A stretch of 64,000 nucleotides of DNA, taken from positions 62,001 to 126,000 of the forward strand of contig JACTAT010000276.1 in assembly GCA_014526335.1 (NCBI GenBank), in the 5' to 3' direction. Origin of the DNA: Chrysaora quinquecirrha. Taxonomy: Eukaryota; Cnidaria; Scyphozoa; Semaeostomeae; Pelagiidae. Below are positions 36,201 through 48,736 of this stretch, piece after piece. The notes under the pieces were generated by a model, which was given only the letters and a program-made list of their open reading frames with translations, searched no databases and had not been told where the DNA came from. A program made the translations under genes and the position numbers. Each line of letters begins with the position of its first letter. Within the stretch, counting starts at the first letter, position 1.

Positions 36201-39200
36201 TGGGTTAGTTTGTTTAGTGTAAACAGGCCTCAGGTCCGAGTTGGCAACAGACCTACGAGATCAGAGAGATCAACTGTCAATTTGTTTTTTCTTCTGAAAT
36301 AATGAAATTTCTGATAAGAAAATTGCTTTTATAGAATTCACGCTTCTAAGCTTAAAGAACTGCTTCGTACCAGTATAGTTCACGATTTTAGGAGATTTTT
36401 TTGTTTTGTTTTTTTAAAGAAAGTTCGGTCATAAGTTAACCTACTACTTACTTAGTATTCAACTGAAAGGTACTTAACAGGTAATTTATCAGAGTCAATA
36501 TATTCAGACTTATCAAGGCTGTTTCTGACACCGTATAAGACATGATATATGACAAGCCTTTGATATTTAATTGGGCAACGTTTCGCGAGAGATCCGTCTC
36601 CCATCATCGGGCAATGAGAAATGTGGCTTCTTGCCTATTTATTGCAAAGGTCGGATCGAAAGGTGTGAAATTAACCGGACCTGCGAGGAAGCTTGGGAAT
36701 TTTTGGCACTCAATTTCTAAGATTTGTGGTGCCAAAATTGCGTTCAGTGCAACTTCTGATGTTATTGAACCAGATTTCTGGGAATGAGTAAGATACTTGA
36801 TTGATACAAGGAGTTGATAGAACTGAGTGAATGCTTTCTTTAACAAGTCTGTTTTATATTTAGAATCATCCTGAAGAAATTAGCAAAGGTTTCGTTTATG
36901 GTGGGCAAAGTTCTTTAGTCTGAATTTCTAAATTCCCTGGGAATCTGTTTTTTTATGTTTTCTTTCTATTACTGCGTTAGCAATACGTTACTTCTAAACT
37001 GCATCTGTTCCTACCAGCCGGTCGAGAAGGCCTTCTAGAATATAAAGCTCGCATATGGAGCATACAGGTGAAGCAGAGTAAATTTAATTGCACTTTTCAA
37101 GGCTGTTTCTGACACAGCATAAGACACGACAATTACTCTTATCATGACAAGCCTTTGTTGTTTATTGAGGCAGCCTTTCAGGAGAGCTCCTTCTCCCATC
37201 ATCAGGCAATGAGAAATGTGGTTCTTCTCTCATTAATTTATTGTGTTGATCCGATCGAAAAGGTGTACAAAACCACTAACCGAACCTGCGAGGATGCTCG
37301 GATTTTATGGCCTCGTTTTGCAGAGCTCGACTCGCCAACCTCTGATTTGATGCGGCCTTTGCTGTTATTCGACCAGATTTCTGGGATAGTGTGCAATACC
37401 TGATTGGTAGATGGAGTTGATAGAACTAAATGAATGCTTTTTAACAAGTCTTTAACTTTATCAATCACAAAATTGTTATCCCAATTCATCTGCTGTTTTT
37501 CTGACCAACAATGATTGGTAAGATCACTTCTGTCAGTTCGATCGTTGATCACAATGATTTATGTTCTTTGAGCCGAGTTCGAGTCCCTCTTTTCGATTGT
37601 CTTTTGTGAGGTTTCGCACAATCTCTACATGGTATATTTTGTAACCCATGTTTGGTTTCTCGAGAGTGTCAACCTTGTCTTTTGGTATATGACTTTTTGA
37701 GCGTATGACGGGAATAAAAAGTGCAATTTTTGTTTTGTCTTGACAAAGATTGACGGATTTGATTTTTCTGCTTGTCCTTTTAACGTAAGGTAGGTTCATG
37801 AAACATATTGGCTTCTCTTTGTCAGCCTCATTGTTGTGTCTGGATTTCGAAATTTTTTTCTTGACCTTACCTATATTGTCACTCATTGGCCTTGAGAACG
37901 CTGGAGATCCTTTTGAAGTCGCTATCCAGATCGTCAAGGTTGCTCGTGATTGACTATGCTCTGTTGAAGAGAGACGATATGACACTGAATTTCAAATTCA
38001 CACGCAGAGAATCTGTGTGTGTATCTATAGAAATTATCTATCTTAAATCTCTCTTAATCACGAACCCATATTTTACATATCTCTTCCATACTTCTAGTTT
38101 TCAGTGTATAAATTCTAGAACGATAGGTTCCTTTTCTTGCATGAAAATCCTAGCAACAACAAAGGAGGCTGGTTTCTCATAACCGGACCATCTCCTGTGG
38201 CATGAAAGTCAAAGTGAGTTATGGTTAAGTCAACTTCTATCATTTCCATTAACTTATCGATAGTTATAAGAGTTTTATTGTTCAGGTCTCTGTTTTTTCG
38301 GTAAGCAGTATGCTATATCAGGTATGACATAGTATATCCATACAGATAAAGCAGTAAGATTTCTTCTTATAATTGGCTAACGTGCTCGCCTGTCATTTGT
38401 ATGTGACCTCAGACAAGAGTTGGAGAAAAATAAATAAAACAACTCGGTGCTAGTTCCCAAATTCTTTGTATGAATAATAGCATAATAGCTATCTTTTTCC
38501 TAGTAAGGTTGAACTATTTCTTGTTTTTTCTTTCTATTCAGAAAGGTGGTAGAAAAAATGAAGTGTTCATAGATGTTCTTGAAAGACTTACTGCGCTTTT
38601 TGCAGCCAATGTAAGAAATCAATATAATGATTTTGTTTCTTATTCACTTAAGGCCCTGTCTACACGGATACGTTATTTCTTTGCGTTCTCACCTCCCGTC
38701 TGGATCACACGACACTGGTAAACATTTGAAAATGGTTTCCAGAGTGGAATCTTTTAAAAACGCAGCTTTTTGAAACGGTTTTTTCCCGTGTAAGTGTAGA
38801 CGCCAAAAACGCAAACATTTGAAAATGATGCGACAATAGCAACTATTTTGAATGTTCAATTTGGCGCTAGATTTTCAAAATGAAAGAAAAATGACTTGAA
38901 AAATCCTTATAGTTCTCTTTCCAGAATTATCAAGCAAATGTGTAAGGCTTCCTTACCAACTTTCTTGTTCCTTGTATTAGTTTTGGGTATAAGCCTTATA
39001 CCCTAATACTTGTGCTATGGGTATAAGTTTGGGGTCTAGGACTGCGACGAAACAATAGCTGAAATGGTGGTTAGTCTGTAGCTTCACGCGGCGCACAATT
39101 ATAGGCATGAACAAGTTTTGGTAGATGATTTTCCGTCTACACGCTTTTGTTATAAGGAACCTACCTCAAGGCCTAGTTCTTAAAGTTCCTTATTTTTGGA

Positions 39201-42200
39201 CCTCTTTTGAGGCAATTGTAGTTCAAAAACTTCCATAATCGACATTGAAAAATTCCTTAACGATGTTCTCTTTAGTAGTATAAGCTCTTTAAATTTTCGG
39301 GCCTTCTACGTGTAGGTTCCCTATAAAATGGTTCTTTATAATAAAAAAGGGTGTAGACTTGAATCCCTCTTTTAATGTTAACATACCTAGTAATGTTCGA
39401 TTTGAATCTTTCGGCTTTCCCCTTTCCTTGGGGGTGGTATGGTGTAGTTCTTGATTTTTCCATTCCACAGAGTCTTTCTAAAAGGTTCAAGTTCTTGTCT
39501 TTCGCTTGTTACTTTCAAATAAGCAATAACGCCATTTACGTCCTGGGTTCTGTAAGTTTCAAATATACGGTCAGGAACAAATATTTGCCTTGTATTAGCC
39601 CATTCCCCATAGTTGTATTCATAATTTTCATTGATTGTTGATGTTTTTCTAGGGGAAGCTTATCAGATCGGAAATCGATGGCTGTATACAAGTGAAAAGC
39701 TTTTTGGCTGGAAATCCAGGTAGGCGTCTACTTCTTCATATTTACTGCAGTTTTGTAAATAATGAAAACAAAGGGCCCTACACCACGAACATCTTTTACT
39801 CTTAGAAGTCCCTTCCTTAGGTAAGGGCCTAATAACACGAGGCGAGCCGACCCGGGCTGGTCCAATATAAAAAGTTGGCTTGTTTCATATGCTCTTGAAT
39901 TACAGTGCAACGCATTCGAAATTTCTCGTCCTCTTGTTTCTTGTTAATTTTTTTCAATTCGTCTTAAGGTTTGAATTTTTGTTAATTTTCTTAGAAATCA
40001 GAATTGGTTTGAACGAGGATTTGTCTATCGGAAAAGGTGAAACTTTAAATTATTCACTAATTTATTCATTCCTCCTTCACCCATATTCATTCATTCATTC
40101 ATTTATTCGTTTATTCATTTATTCATTTATTGATTTATTATCCTTATTCACTTTATTCACTCATTCATTCATTTGTTCACTCATGCATTCATTTATTTAT
40201 TCATTCATTTCATTTATTCACTTATCTATTCACGTATTCGTTCATTTTTTCACTCACTCATTCATTCACTCATTCATTCATTCATTTTTCTTTCTGTCAT
40301 TAATTTACTCATTCCTTCAATCATTCGCTCGTTCATTTATTCTTTTTCTCAACCACTCACTCATTCGCACATTCATTTATTTATTCATTTGATTCTCGTT
40401 GATTCACTTAATGACTGCATAGAATTATTCTATTGACTATGCAACAGTAAACATTTCTACAATGATTACCGACTGTGGGCAATCTGTTTCCATTATAGTT
40501 TTCTTCCACTGGGAGAGTCATAATGATTGGGAGAGTGAACTTGTTTTAACTGTCACGTTGCTTAGGATGCACGATCGCCGACAGTCGTAAGGATCGTGAG
40601 AGAACACGTTTCCATAAAATCGGGAAAGCAATTATGGCTATCGCAGACGGTTGTCCATCCTCTTACGATCGTCCTGCGATTTTGTAGATAACATGCTCAT
40701 TGTCTTCTATCCTTATATTTCAGGGTCTCGTGGCAAAATTTTTCTTGATGATTACTGTTTGCACGATAATGTTGATGCAGAGGCATTCGATAGAAGTAAA
40801 GAACTCAATATCAAACCTCCAGATGGCGAGGTAGTAAATTTAATGCATGATGTTGCATTTTTTTGCATATTCCAAAAAATTCCGAAATCATTTTATGCAC
40901 CTGTCAGCTTGTACCAAAATTTTCTATTTAAAAGACACCACTCCCCTATCCCAAGATGTTGAAGAATTTTACGTTATAGCTACATTCTTATCTTAGGTTG
41001 TATGTAACAGGAAAAATAAATCAAGATTTTATCACATATATGAACCAAAATAGCTGTTTTCTGAATCGAAAACGAATTCCCGTTAATTTGTGTCCTGTGG
41101 TGGGTACATTGGCATCGTTGCTTCAATCTGTTGCATTCTTGTTGAAAATTTCAACCAAAAGAGCGGTATTGTAGCAGAAAGATTAATCTAGGCCTCTTTG
41201 ATTCCTTGTAAGGTTTTCTGATTCATCTAGGCCTCTTTACACTTAGACCCCGTTTACACGAGCAAATATTGATCGGATCTAAAATGGATCCGACCCACTT
41301 TTTGTACGAATAGGCCTTGCGTTTACGTCCAATTTCGCAGACCCAATCCATTCTTGGTCCGCGAACCGGCCTACTTCTGGATCGCTTTGATAAGCATTCT
41401 ATTTTAGACCCGATCTTTTGCATCGTGTAAACAGGTGGATCCGATTCATAACTGGCCCTCTTCGAAGATATTATTTTAAAGTATCATAAAAAAGAAATAT
41501 TCATTAACTAATCATGTATCGATTGCTAGACCCAAAAGTGGATCGGATTTTTGTCTCTTGTAAACGGAAGGCCTATGGTACCAAAACTAGAACTATTGGA
41601 TCCGATCCACATTTGATTCGATCCACTTTCTCTCGTGTAAACGTAGCCTTAAACGTTGTGGGTTGTTTAGGGACATTTGAGTTTCCACTTTTATTTTATT
41701 TTTATGGTTTTAAAGCACCTTTTTATGCTTCTTTTCAGTTTATAGCAATGAACTATCGCCTTTCTGGAGAACTAAATAAACCATTGCCGTTTAGATTGCA
41801 ACCTTATATAAGCGAGGGAGAAAACGGAAAGTGAGTGAACATTTTCAGCATTTCTTTCTTTGCTTTACCTTCCAACCTAATATGTTCCTTAGTCTAACAA
41901 ATTCAAATTTTATATAGTTAAACTTGTACTATAGTTGTGCTGGGTAAAGTCATTTAGAGAGATAGCTTCATCGCAATCAGTAACGTTATTATGTTTTATT
42001 TAATTTGATTCACTTCCTTCTAGGTTCATAAAACTGGAGCTGACATTGTCATGCGAGCTACCGCATTCAAAGTAGGTGATTCTATTATTGTTTTCTTTAT
42101 TTTCAAATATAAGTAACCTTTCATGATGTTACTGTGCATTCGCGATACCGTTTGGTCGAGATCTCAGTTTAGACCACTTTTGGCTGACAAAAGACAAAAT

Positions 42201-45200
42201 TATTCCCATTAACGATGGAAATAACGAAAGAATTTCTGTTTATCTTCACGAGTTTTCGAGCTTCGGAGGCCGCTAGTTTCCTCAACTGCAAAAGCCTCGC
42301 CTTGTTAACTGCTGACGCTTCAGCTTGCCGACGCAGAAAAGACAGACATTTGCCTCAAAAGCTTCAACATGATAAGCAATTATGATTTATTCTGTGGTGT
42401 TGTGTACACGCTTTTTTTATAAGGAACCTTCCTCAAGGCCTAGTTCTCAAAGTTCCTTATTTTTGGACCTCTTTTGAAGCAATTGTAGTTCAAAAAGCTC
42501 CTTAATAGTTCCTTAATTTCAACTGCAAATACAGTGGTCTTTGCAATAAGAGAGAGACACTTGCATGTGAGCAAAGCTCGAGACTACTCAAGGAAACATT
42601 TGATAAATGTGTAACGTACAATTTATGTGATTTTCGACTGCAAATGAATGGAACCGGCTTTCTAATTCTTGGCAATTTGCAGTGATAAAAGCATTCGACA
42701 TTGAGAAGTTTCTTAACGATGTTCTCTTTAGTAGTATTAGTTCTTTAAATTTTCGGGCCTTCTACATGTAGGTTCCTTATAAAGTGGTGTAACAGAATAG
42801 AAGTGTGAATCGTTTAATCTTGAAGCTCGAAGTTGTCCTGATACTCGGTAGTTCGTTCCTTTATGGAAATTTACACTTTCGAAACTTGTTCGGCCAATCT
42901 AGGATGTACTGTATATTGAAAGACAGAAGTTTCAAATAAAATCGAAGCAGAAATGGAAAGTCCTACAACTATCGTAAGAGATGCCTTCAGGTTAATCATG
43001 CCTAAATCAAGATGCCGTTCGCTCCGCTTATTTTACGTTGGACTGTGGTCTAGTTTTGAAGAGCATCTGAACTTTGCTCTACTGATTTAAATTTTTGGAA
43101 ATTTTGCAAGATTTTTAAGTTTTTTTAATAACTACTAATTGTGGACATAGTCACTAAAAGTGAGGTCATTCACTTCTATTGACTATGTGGTGAAATATTG
43201 AACAGACAATTGCATAAATAAGTCAAGTATTTTAAGCAAGAAACATATAATTCAAAACTAGAAATCAGTTATAGCAACGTTTTATTGCTTTAATTAGCAC
43301 GATTGCAATTCAGGGTTGTTTTCCCTGAAATCCACCTCTTTTACAGTTTATGTAAAGTCTTTGTGATTCCTTTTAGTGCGGCGAGTAACATTGTTCTTCG
43401 AATTCCAGTACCAAGAGCAACACTCAGGTAAATGTTCTTAAAATATTTAATCAAAATTCATGGCTTAACACGCCCTTAGAGGTTCATATCCTTTTCCGTC
43501 GTTCATCGGCACATTTTCTAATGTGGATTTATATAAGCAACAACGTTCTTCGTAAACAAGCGACTTAAACCGTCAACAAATGGGCCTTTCAACGACTTAA
43601 AAAAATATGGTATGGTGTATGGTGCAATAAAAACGCATTGAAAGAAAACGATACTTTGCTACGAATAACGGCTAAGTCGAATGTCTTCCGAAAATGCTGT
43701 TTATAGGGCAAATAGATAATGATCTATTCACAGAAGTTTAACACAGCGTCTTTAATTATAATCATTGGGTGCTACCTCTACCAAACTCCCATTGCTAAAC
43801 TTTACGCTTATACGACTCTTGAAATTTGTGAAATGCAAATTCTTCGCTTTGACTGTAATATCGACAACAAACCGTTTCCACAGTGCTGCGGGTTGCCTTT
43901 CTCTTGAAATGTTGATACGTGATTAATAGCGTAACAGAACAGTTCGGGGCCCTTAGGAATATTTTGCTCGGGGACCCGCTCGAAATGACATTTTTCCCCC
44001 AAATCTAGACCAAAATAACGAATCAGCGAGAGAAATGCTTCACTCGATTAAATTGAAGGATCAACAAGGAACATAAGATTCTCAAATATATATCATTCTT
44101 GCAAGAGTGCTAGCTGGGTGAATATTGGCTTATTAAATCACTTTTCACATCATATAATGCAAAAAAACCTTTATCTTGAGAATTTTGCGGGCCATTAAGG
44201 CTTGGAATCCCTCAGGAGCTGATCTAACCCTAACCAAGCCAATGTAAGTGGGGACCGGAAAATGAACCAATTTAAGGCGACCGTGAATGGCCAAACAGGA
44301 AGAGAGTAAAATTAGGTGTATTGTTTTTTCATTCGTTTTAGCGTGTCACATGACGTTTCGACTGGTTCGAAAACAGCAGAATTTCGAGCCAATGAAAAAA
44401 CAATTTACTGGGGAATAAGAAAAATGTTTGGCAATAAAAATCATTTAGCGAAGTTTAAGGTAAGTTTTGAGTATGGCTTTTTAGCCCTCGCAAAAATAAC
44501 CATTTATTTTTTGCAATATCTTATGACAAAACATTCTTTTGTTTCAAAGGTAAATCTTCCATTTATTTCTGCGTCTTCACGTAAAGAAATTGGACCAATA
44601 AGGTATCTTGGTTTTTATGATTAGAATTAAAAATGTACTAATGTTGCTTAAATTGTTTCCTGTAATCGTCAGCAGTCATCATCATCATCATCATCATCAT
44701 CATCTACCATGACCGACACCGTCTTCAACATCATCATATCATCATTATATTCACCAGCATCAGTGATATATGATAAAAATGCCGGATGAGAAGGCGTGGC
44801 TAAACTAGACAGCATTGTCACGCGACATCTAAAAATATACCATGTTGTACTTATGAATTCTAGTCGGGATTCTAGTTTGGCCACCGTGTCGCATAAAAAA
44901 TGTCACTCAAAATTTGTTCCACTTGTATTTTAAAATGTTCAAACATTTTGTACGACATTTGTCATGTCGCAGAATGTATTCTAGTTTAGCCACTATGTTG
45001 AGAGATAATTCAATTCAACTCTTGTTTTTCCCTGCCAAAACTAGATTTTGTCCTGTTCACACCGAAGAATATAAGAAATTTCAGAACATTTGTCAAAGCC
45101 TGTTCATGACGGCGTAGTTTCATGTCAAAAGAACTGAACTGAGGTGCTTACAGAAAAATGAGATAAGCAACTACTGTAATAAAGAATGAATGGCAAAGTC

Positions 45201-48020
45201 ACTTTAACTTACGTTGAATACATAGAACACGAATAAGAAAACTGATGATAGACCAGAATATAAAAATCAGCTAACAGTTCAATTGTCTTATCGAACAAAA
45301 GCTAGAACCACAGCAACTACATTGGTAGCATTTGTTTCATCAACAAAGTCAAAGTTTAGCCACAGTTTAGGATATATGTGGAACGTCATCAACAAAAAGC
45401 TGCGCGACAATGTCTTGTTTATCCAGGCCTTGGCTGTACGATATTGTTCCTCTGTGAGGCCAACCCACTCAGAATTATCGAAGAAAATCGAGATTTCAGA
45501 AACCCGAAACATTAGATGACAAATTTTTATCGCATTGTATTGCATCCAATCAGAAGTTTTTAGCTAAAAACTGAAAATAATTTTTGTTTACATTTTCGGC
45601 CGTAATATTGCCTAACAAGCTGTTTTCTTCCATTTTTTGCTTTCATTTGACATTTGACTGAAACGTGCTGTTCCAAATAGCTATACAGCGAACAGAAGAA
45701 TATTTCCACGTAATTTTCGTACTTAGCTCTCACTAAGTTTCTGTGTTTTGCAATTGTACTGCTCAAGTGATTCTTTGCCTAACGAATATCGTAAATTCTC
45801 GAATTGGCTCCCCTTGAATAAATCCGCCGCCTCGAATTAACCCCAATCCTACAGCGATAAATTATTAATAAACCCCCTCGACTAAACCTCCCTCAAAAGT
45901 TAAGCAAAGTAAATGAGCCCTTAGGGGGGGCTAATTCGAGGAATTACGGTAGTGAGGCCAGCTTTTGAGACTATACGGTGCTCTTATAGTATTTTTACGG
46001 TCGTCTTTATCAACATTATCCTTCATTGCCACCATCATCTCCCGGCCATCATCATCATAATCGTTATCATCTGTGTCTAGCGTTTCAAATTTTTTTCAGC
46101 ATTGATTTTGAAGCTCCCATGTATGTCTGTTCTGGGATTACAATAAAGTTTCTGAAAGTATTTGAGAAGAATAATCTCTACACACCGATGAGATGGGTAC
46201 GATTGATAACTCATAGGTAAGCGATAATGTGTTTACACTCTTTTTATATAAAAATTCATATGAATATCTAACGTTTAACATTTCGAAGCTAAAATTGGTA
46301 TGAAAATGAGAACACCAAGGCTGAGGCCAGGTAAGAAGAATGTATGTCCCGATGTATGTTCCGTCAGTTGTTAACTAAAAAAGCAATTCGCAAACGACAA
46401 CGGGCTCACTGGGTCCCTAATTTTGAGTACCCCGAACCATACGAAGCGAGGGCAATTCACTCCCTCGAATCTCATACACCCCTCGAATCTCATACACCCT
46501 GTCTGTTGCTTTCACAGCAGTTTCCAGGAGATCATTTTGTTGCTATTGAAGCTTAGTACGCTTTTTCGAGGAGTAAAATGTCCCTCGATGCGAAGACACC
46601 TTTTCACACTACACTAGATTTCAACTGCATTTGCTTGCATATTCGTCCAACAATGGAATTTGTGCCAGCCCGAACGAGTGGCTGCAGTCTGTACAGGGCA
46701 TGTATGTTTAATAGTATGGCTGTATGCCAGAGTTACAAATGGATAAAGTTTCAGTCAAGTGAGGAGTACAGCAAAACAAGAACTAAATAAACAACTGAGA
46801 TTTTGCATTCAATGAACATATACAGCAGTACACAATGCTGGTTTTACTGGTCTTGGTGAAGTAAAGTCAAAAACCATGGCCGGGGAGATAGAATACTTAT
46901 CTCCCAGCCCTGCTCGTGGCCATGCGAATGACAGGGAGCATGTCCTCACTGAAGTTTTGGCATAGTCGAACCGACGGTGGCCTATAAACCTTTTAAAGTC
47001 CAATTTCAGCGTACTTTATACGAAAACTGTATCACAGCTGCATCTTTAGAATTGTTATTGTAGCTATGGTAGTGAAATTTCGATCCAGCAGGCGTTTAGA
47101 TAAACATCGCATCCTCACGTGTGGATTACTCAAGAGTCCCTAATAAAAGGCCCCTTTGAAAGTATGGGTTTCTCCTATCCCTAAATTATCCCAATTCCCC
47201 CCTCTGTTATTCGATTTCTGCAAATGACCGATGGCGCCGATTATTTTCTACAGTGAAATCTTATTAGTTTTAATGCAGATGCACAGTGAGGTTTCGCCAA
47301 TCAGGAATTCCCATCCTACTATTAAAATCACTCAATGCAGTATTGGAAGTGAAACTCTGTAGAAAACTAATGTTCATTACTTTTCATCCCCCCCTTTTAG
47401 TTAATCCCTCTCTTCTCTTTGAATTCTAATTTATTTTCCTAACCCCACTCCCATAATTCAACCCTACGTCAATTAGAGACCCCAGAGTATCCACCACCAA
47501 GTATAATACCCAATGTAGTGCGTAGCCATTACAGGACTACGTTTTGACAATTTGGGTATTTTTTATGTCTTGTTTGATCCTGACAAAATAATTTCTACCG
47601 TTCTTTATTAACCACGCACTCTCTATCTTTTGTAGTGACTCCTTCATCCACAGACTCTGAAGCCAGAACAAAAACATAAAATGATACAGTATAATTTCAA
47701 GTACAATATGTTATTAACTATTTCAGTATTAGCTCATTTGCATATAAATATGAGCTATGCAACAATAAATACTAGTAGATATTTGTATAATGTTGTGGTT
47801 TAGCCTCCCACACTCCTTTACTTCAAAAATCAGAGTTTCATCTTTGCAACCAGACCAACTGAAGCCTTCGTGGCAAGAGAACTACGTGTTTCAAGTCGGA
47901 AATTCTAGAATCATCTGTCATTTTTCATCAAGATACAAGACAAGTAAGTACTCGTTTGATGTACACGAATGTTTCCGAAATTTTTTTTCTAGTTTTGTAT
48001 TTAAGTTCAGCTTCAGTTAA
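30210..48020 (+). CDS. AP4M1: AP-4 complex subunit mu-1, about 17 exons
   Basis: Exons: 30210-30267, 30777-30862, 31899-32005, 32997-33093, 33930-34046, 34989-35054, 38542-38610, 39653-39719, 39995-40036, 40724-40830, 41739-41830, 42024-42071, 43377-43427, 44342-44459, 44550-44602, 46100-46216, and tentatively 47993-48020. Phases agree throughout, giving about 440 residues (human 453). The N-terminal longin-like domain starts MLSQFFILSTRGD and includes FGLYFVTTTKFNI and YEILDEVLDYGY. The mu homology domain starts near residue 181 (KNEVFIDVLERL) and includes IRIGLNEDLSIG, PLPFRLQPYIS and APMYVCSGITIKFL. It is the cargo-binding subunit of the AP-4 coat at the trans-Golgi network. Exon 1 uses a weak but frame-consistent GTATCC donor. 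The last exon (FVFKFSFS, stop) is a guess from phase and polypyrimidine tract. Confidence 0.93.
30928..31100 (+). mobile_element. tRNA-derived SINE
   Basis: The left part looks like a degenerate tRNA, with an A-box-like GTGGTGTAATCC near 30939 and a perfect B-box type GGTTCGAGCC at 30988-30997. A tRNA-unrelated body and a short CACCTT(CACCTT) tail follow. It lies in AP4M1 intron 2. No intact cloverleaf was found, so it is not called as a tRNA gene. Confidence 0.5.
32077..32443. mobile_element. degenerate MITE, subfamily C-like
   Basis: The left end CACGCTATTTTTATAAGAAC and the right end TGTTCTTATGAAAACAGTG form imperfect inverted repeats about 367 bp apart, the same length as the intact copy at 35154-35520. 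The interior is diverged. It is in AP4M1 intron 3. Confidence 0.4.
34290..34490. mobile_element. MITE, subfamily A, left half only
   Basis: A TA is followed by CACGCTTTTTATAAAGAACT, with internal GTTCCTTAACAGTTCCTTAA words. Similarity is lost near 34490 and no right end was found. It is in AP4M1 intron 5. Confidence 0.55.
35154..35520. mobile_element. MITE, subfamily C (AAGAACA type)
   Basis: 367 bp, flanked by TA (35152-35153, 35521-35522). Ends are CACGTTTTTTTTTTATAAGA and inverse. Interior words are AAGAACATT instead of AAGGAACTT. It is in AP4M1 intron 6. Confidence 0.75.
36512..37985 (-). mobile_element. Penelope-like element remnant with direct repeats
   Basis: On the minus strand, 37533-37985 encodes NLPYVKRTSRKIKS and a later NMGYKIYHVE. 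These resemble the Penelope-type RT/GIY-YIG linker and the first GIY-YIG block. The next frame (37238-37552) has RSDLTNHCW and MNWDNNFVID blocks like the end of that nuclease. Two diverged direct copies of about 340 bp (36512-36851 and 37101-37449) recall the partial tandem copies common for Penelope elements. Stops and frameshifts break the coding parts. It is antisense in AP4M1 intron 6. Confidence 0.6.
38654..38830. repeat. MITE-like fragment (CCTGTCTACACGGATACG)
   Basis: It starts with a GGCCCTGTCTACACGG end typical of short DNA-transposon derivatives. Repeated AAACATTTGAAAATG words follow, plus an internal inverted GTGTAGACGCC. The right border is unclear. It lies just after AP4M1 exon 7. 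Confidence 0.35.
39140..39353. mobile_element. MITE, subfamily A, internally deleted
   Basis: 214 bp, flanked by TA. Both ends are present but the conserved core is missing, giving a length about half that of full copies. It sits directly beside the Ty3/gypsy integrase fragment. Confidence 0.75.
39364..39490 (-). pseudogene. Ty3/gypsy LTR-retrotransposon integrase fragment
   Basis: A short minus-strand frame contains SRTTPYHPQGKGKAERF. This matches the conserved end of the integrase catalytic core, with its TPYHPQG and GxxERF motifs and catalytic Glu. No other domains or LTRs are visible around it. It is antisense in AP4M1 intron 7. Confidence 0.65.
40048..40388. repeat. degenerate (ATTC)n microsatellite
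   Basis: Over 300 bp of TTCA/ATTC tetranucleotides with TTTA and CTCA variants, starting about 12 bp after the AP4M1 exon 9 donor. The open frames across it (for example 39880-40392, rich in FIHSFI) come from the repeat. Confidence 0.9.
41245..41650. mobile_element. MITE with GTTTACACGAG inverted ends
   Basis: About 405 bp. The left end AGACCCCGTTTACACGAG pairs with the right end CTCGTGTAAACGTAGCCT. Further inverted GGATCCGATCC-type words occur inside. There is no transposase. It is in AP4M1 intron 10, close to exon 11. Confidence 0.6.
42407..42789. mobile_element. MITE, subfamily A, damaged right end
   Basis: 383 bp with a good left end (TA then CACGCTTTTTTTATAAGGAA) and conserved core. 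At the right it stops at AAGTGGTG before TA, lacking the A-run of the terminal repeat. It is in AP4M1 intron 12. Confidence 0.75.
44680..44703. repeat. (ATC)n microsatellite
   Basis: Eight or so ATC/CAT units in AP4M1 intron 15. Confidence 0.8.
44795..44998. repeat. weak relative of the GCGCGCGACA MITE
   Basis: Left GGCTAAACTAGACAGCATTG and right TCTAGTTTAGCCACTATGTT are inverted, with CACGCGACA and GTCGCA words inside. It resembles the ends of the elements at 21306 and 55627 but is more diverged. Confidence 0.45.
45282..47758 (+). repeat. AP4M1 segment duplicated at 14533-16571
   Basis: This is the in-place copy of the duplicated segment: part of intron 15, exon 16 and much of intron 16. 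Because the exon here keeps frame and phase in the AP4M1 series, it is the ancestral locus. It carries an extra block between about 45455 and 45980 that the other copy lacks. Confidence 0.85.
45789..45951. mobile_element. short MITE with TCGAATTAGC-type ends
   Basis: About 163 bp. The left end ATCGTAAATTCTCGAATTGG pairs with the right end CTAATTCGAGGAATTACGGT. It is absent from the paralogous segment at 14.5 kb, which makes it a copy-specific insertion. Confidence 0.55.
47802..47946 (+). other. exon-like open frame, unassigned
   Basis: A stretch open for nearly 50 codons, ending KPSWQENYVFQVGNSR and further to a GTAAGT donor, with an upstream AG. It does not fit the AP4M1 phase or family, and no domain was recognised. 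It may be chance or an exon of an unseen gene. Confidence 0.15.
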
Positions 48021-48736
48021 GACACAGCATTGATATTGGGAGTTGTTCCAAAGCAAACATAACAACAAACACAAAAAAAAAAACAAAGAAAAATGCTAAA
48101 GCTTCCGGAAAAAGGCTACATACCGCAGGAAGATGAAAGTGGGGAGGAAAGGGGAATCTGAACTCTCAGACTCCTCGTCCTTAGATGAAGAAGAATCATA
48201 TATCAGTTGTGGAAAGCTTTATGGAGATGAAGCAAAGAAATACAAAAACCGCACTGAGTTTCATGTGATGTTTTAACTGCCTGGACTTGTGTGAATTCGT
48301 GTCAAGAATGTTTTTATCTTTGTTTTGTTGTGACATCTTAATGCACTTTTCTGACCAAAGCACCCAAGCAATGAAAATACAATACAAGAATATGAAATGA
48401 AAAGCCCCTTAAGAAATAGCTGATTGAATTTCATGTGATCAGCACAATTGAGAATGTTTGAGTTGCGTTTGTGCCGAATGGGCCGTTTTTGTCGGTTTTT
48501 GTTGTCGGATTTTATTGTCCCAATAACCTCGGGCCAATTATTAGCGCCTTCAATTCAGGGGGGACAGCTCTATCGAAACAAATTGATGGTCGGATTCAAT
48601 GCATAAATCAAAGCAAAGCATAAATCAATGCAAAAGCAGTCAATGTTGCAACCATTCAGCCACAAATTGGGAAATGGGATGGATGTTTTAGTTGTTTTCA
48701 TTTATTAATATAAAGTCCAGGTTAGTCCTTGCACTA
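48021..48736. other. spacer, no gene seen
   Basis: No feature could be supported beyond a short A-run near 48074. No clear AATAAA follows the tentative AP4M1 stop, which is one reason that exon is uncertain. Confidence 0.3.

Noticed and set aside
39880..40436. Ser/Phe/His-rich long frames
   Set aside because: They are produced by the (ATTC)n microsatellite.
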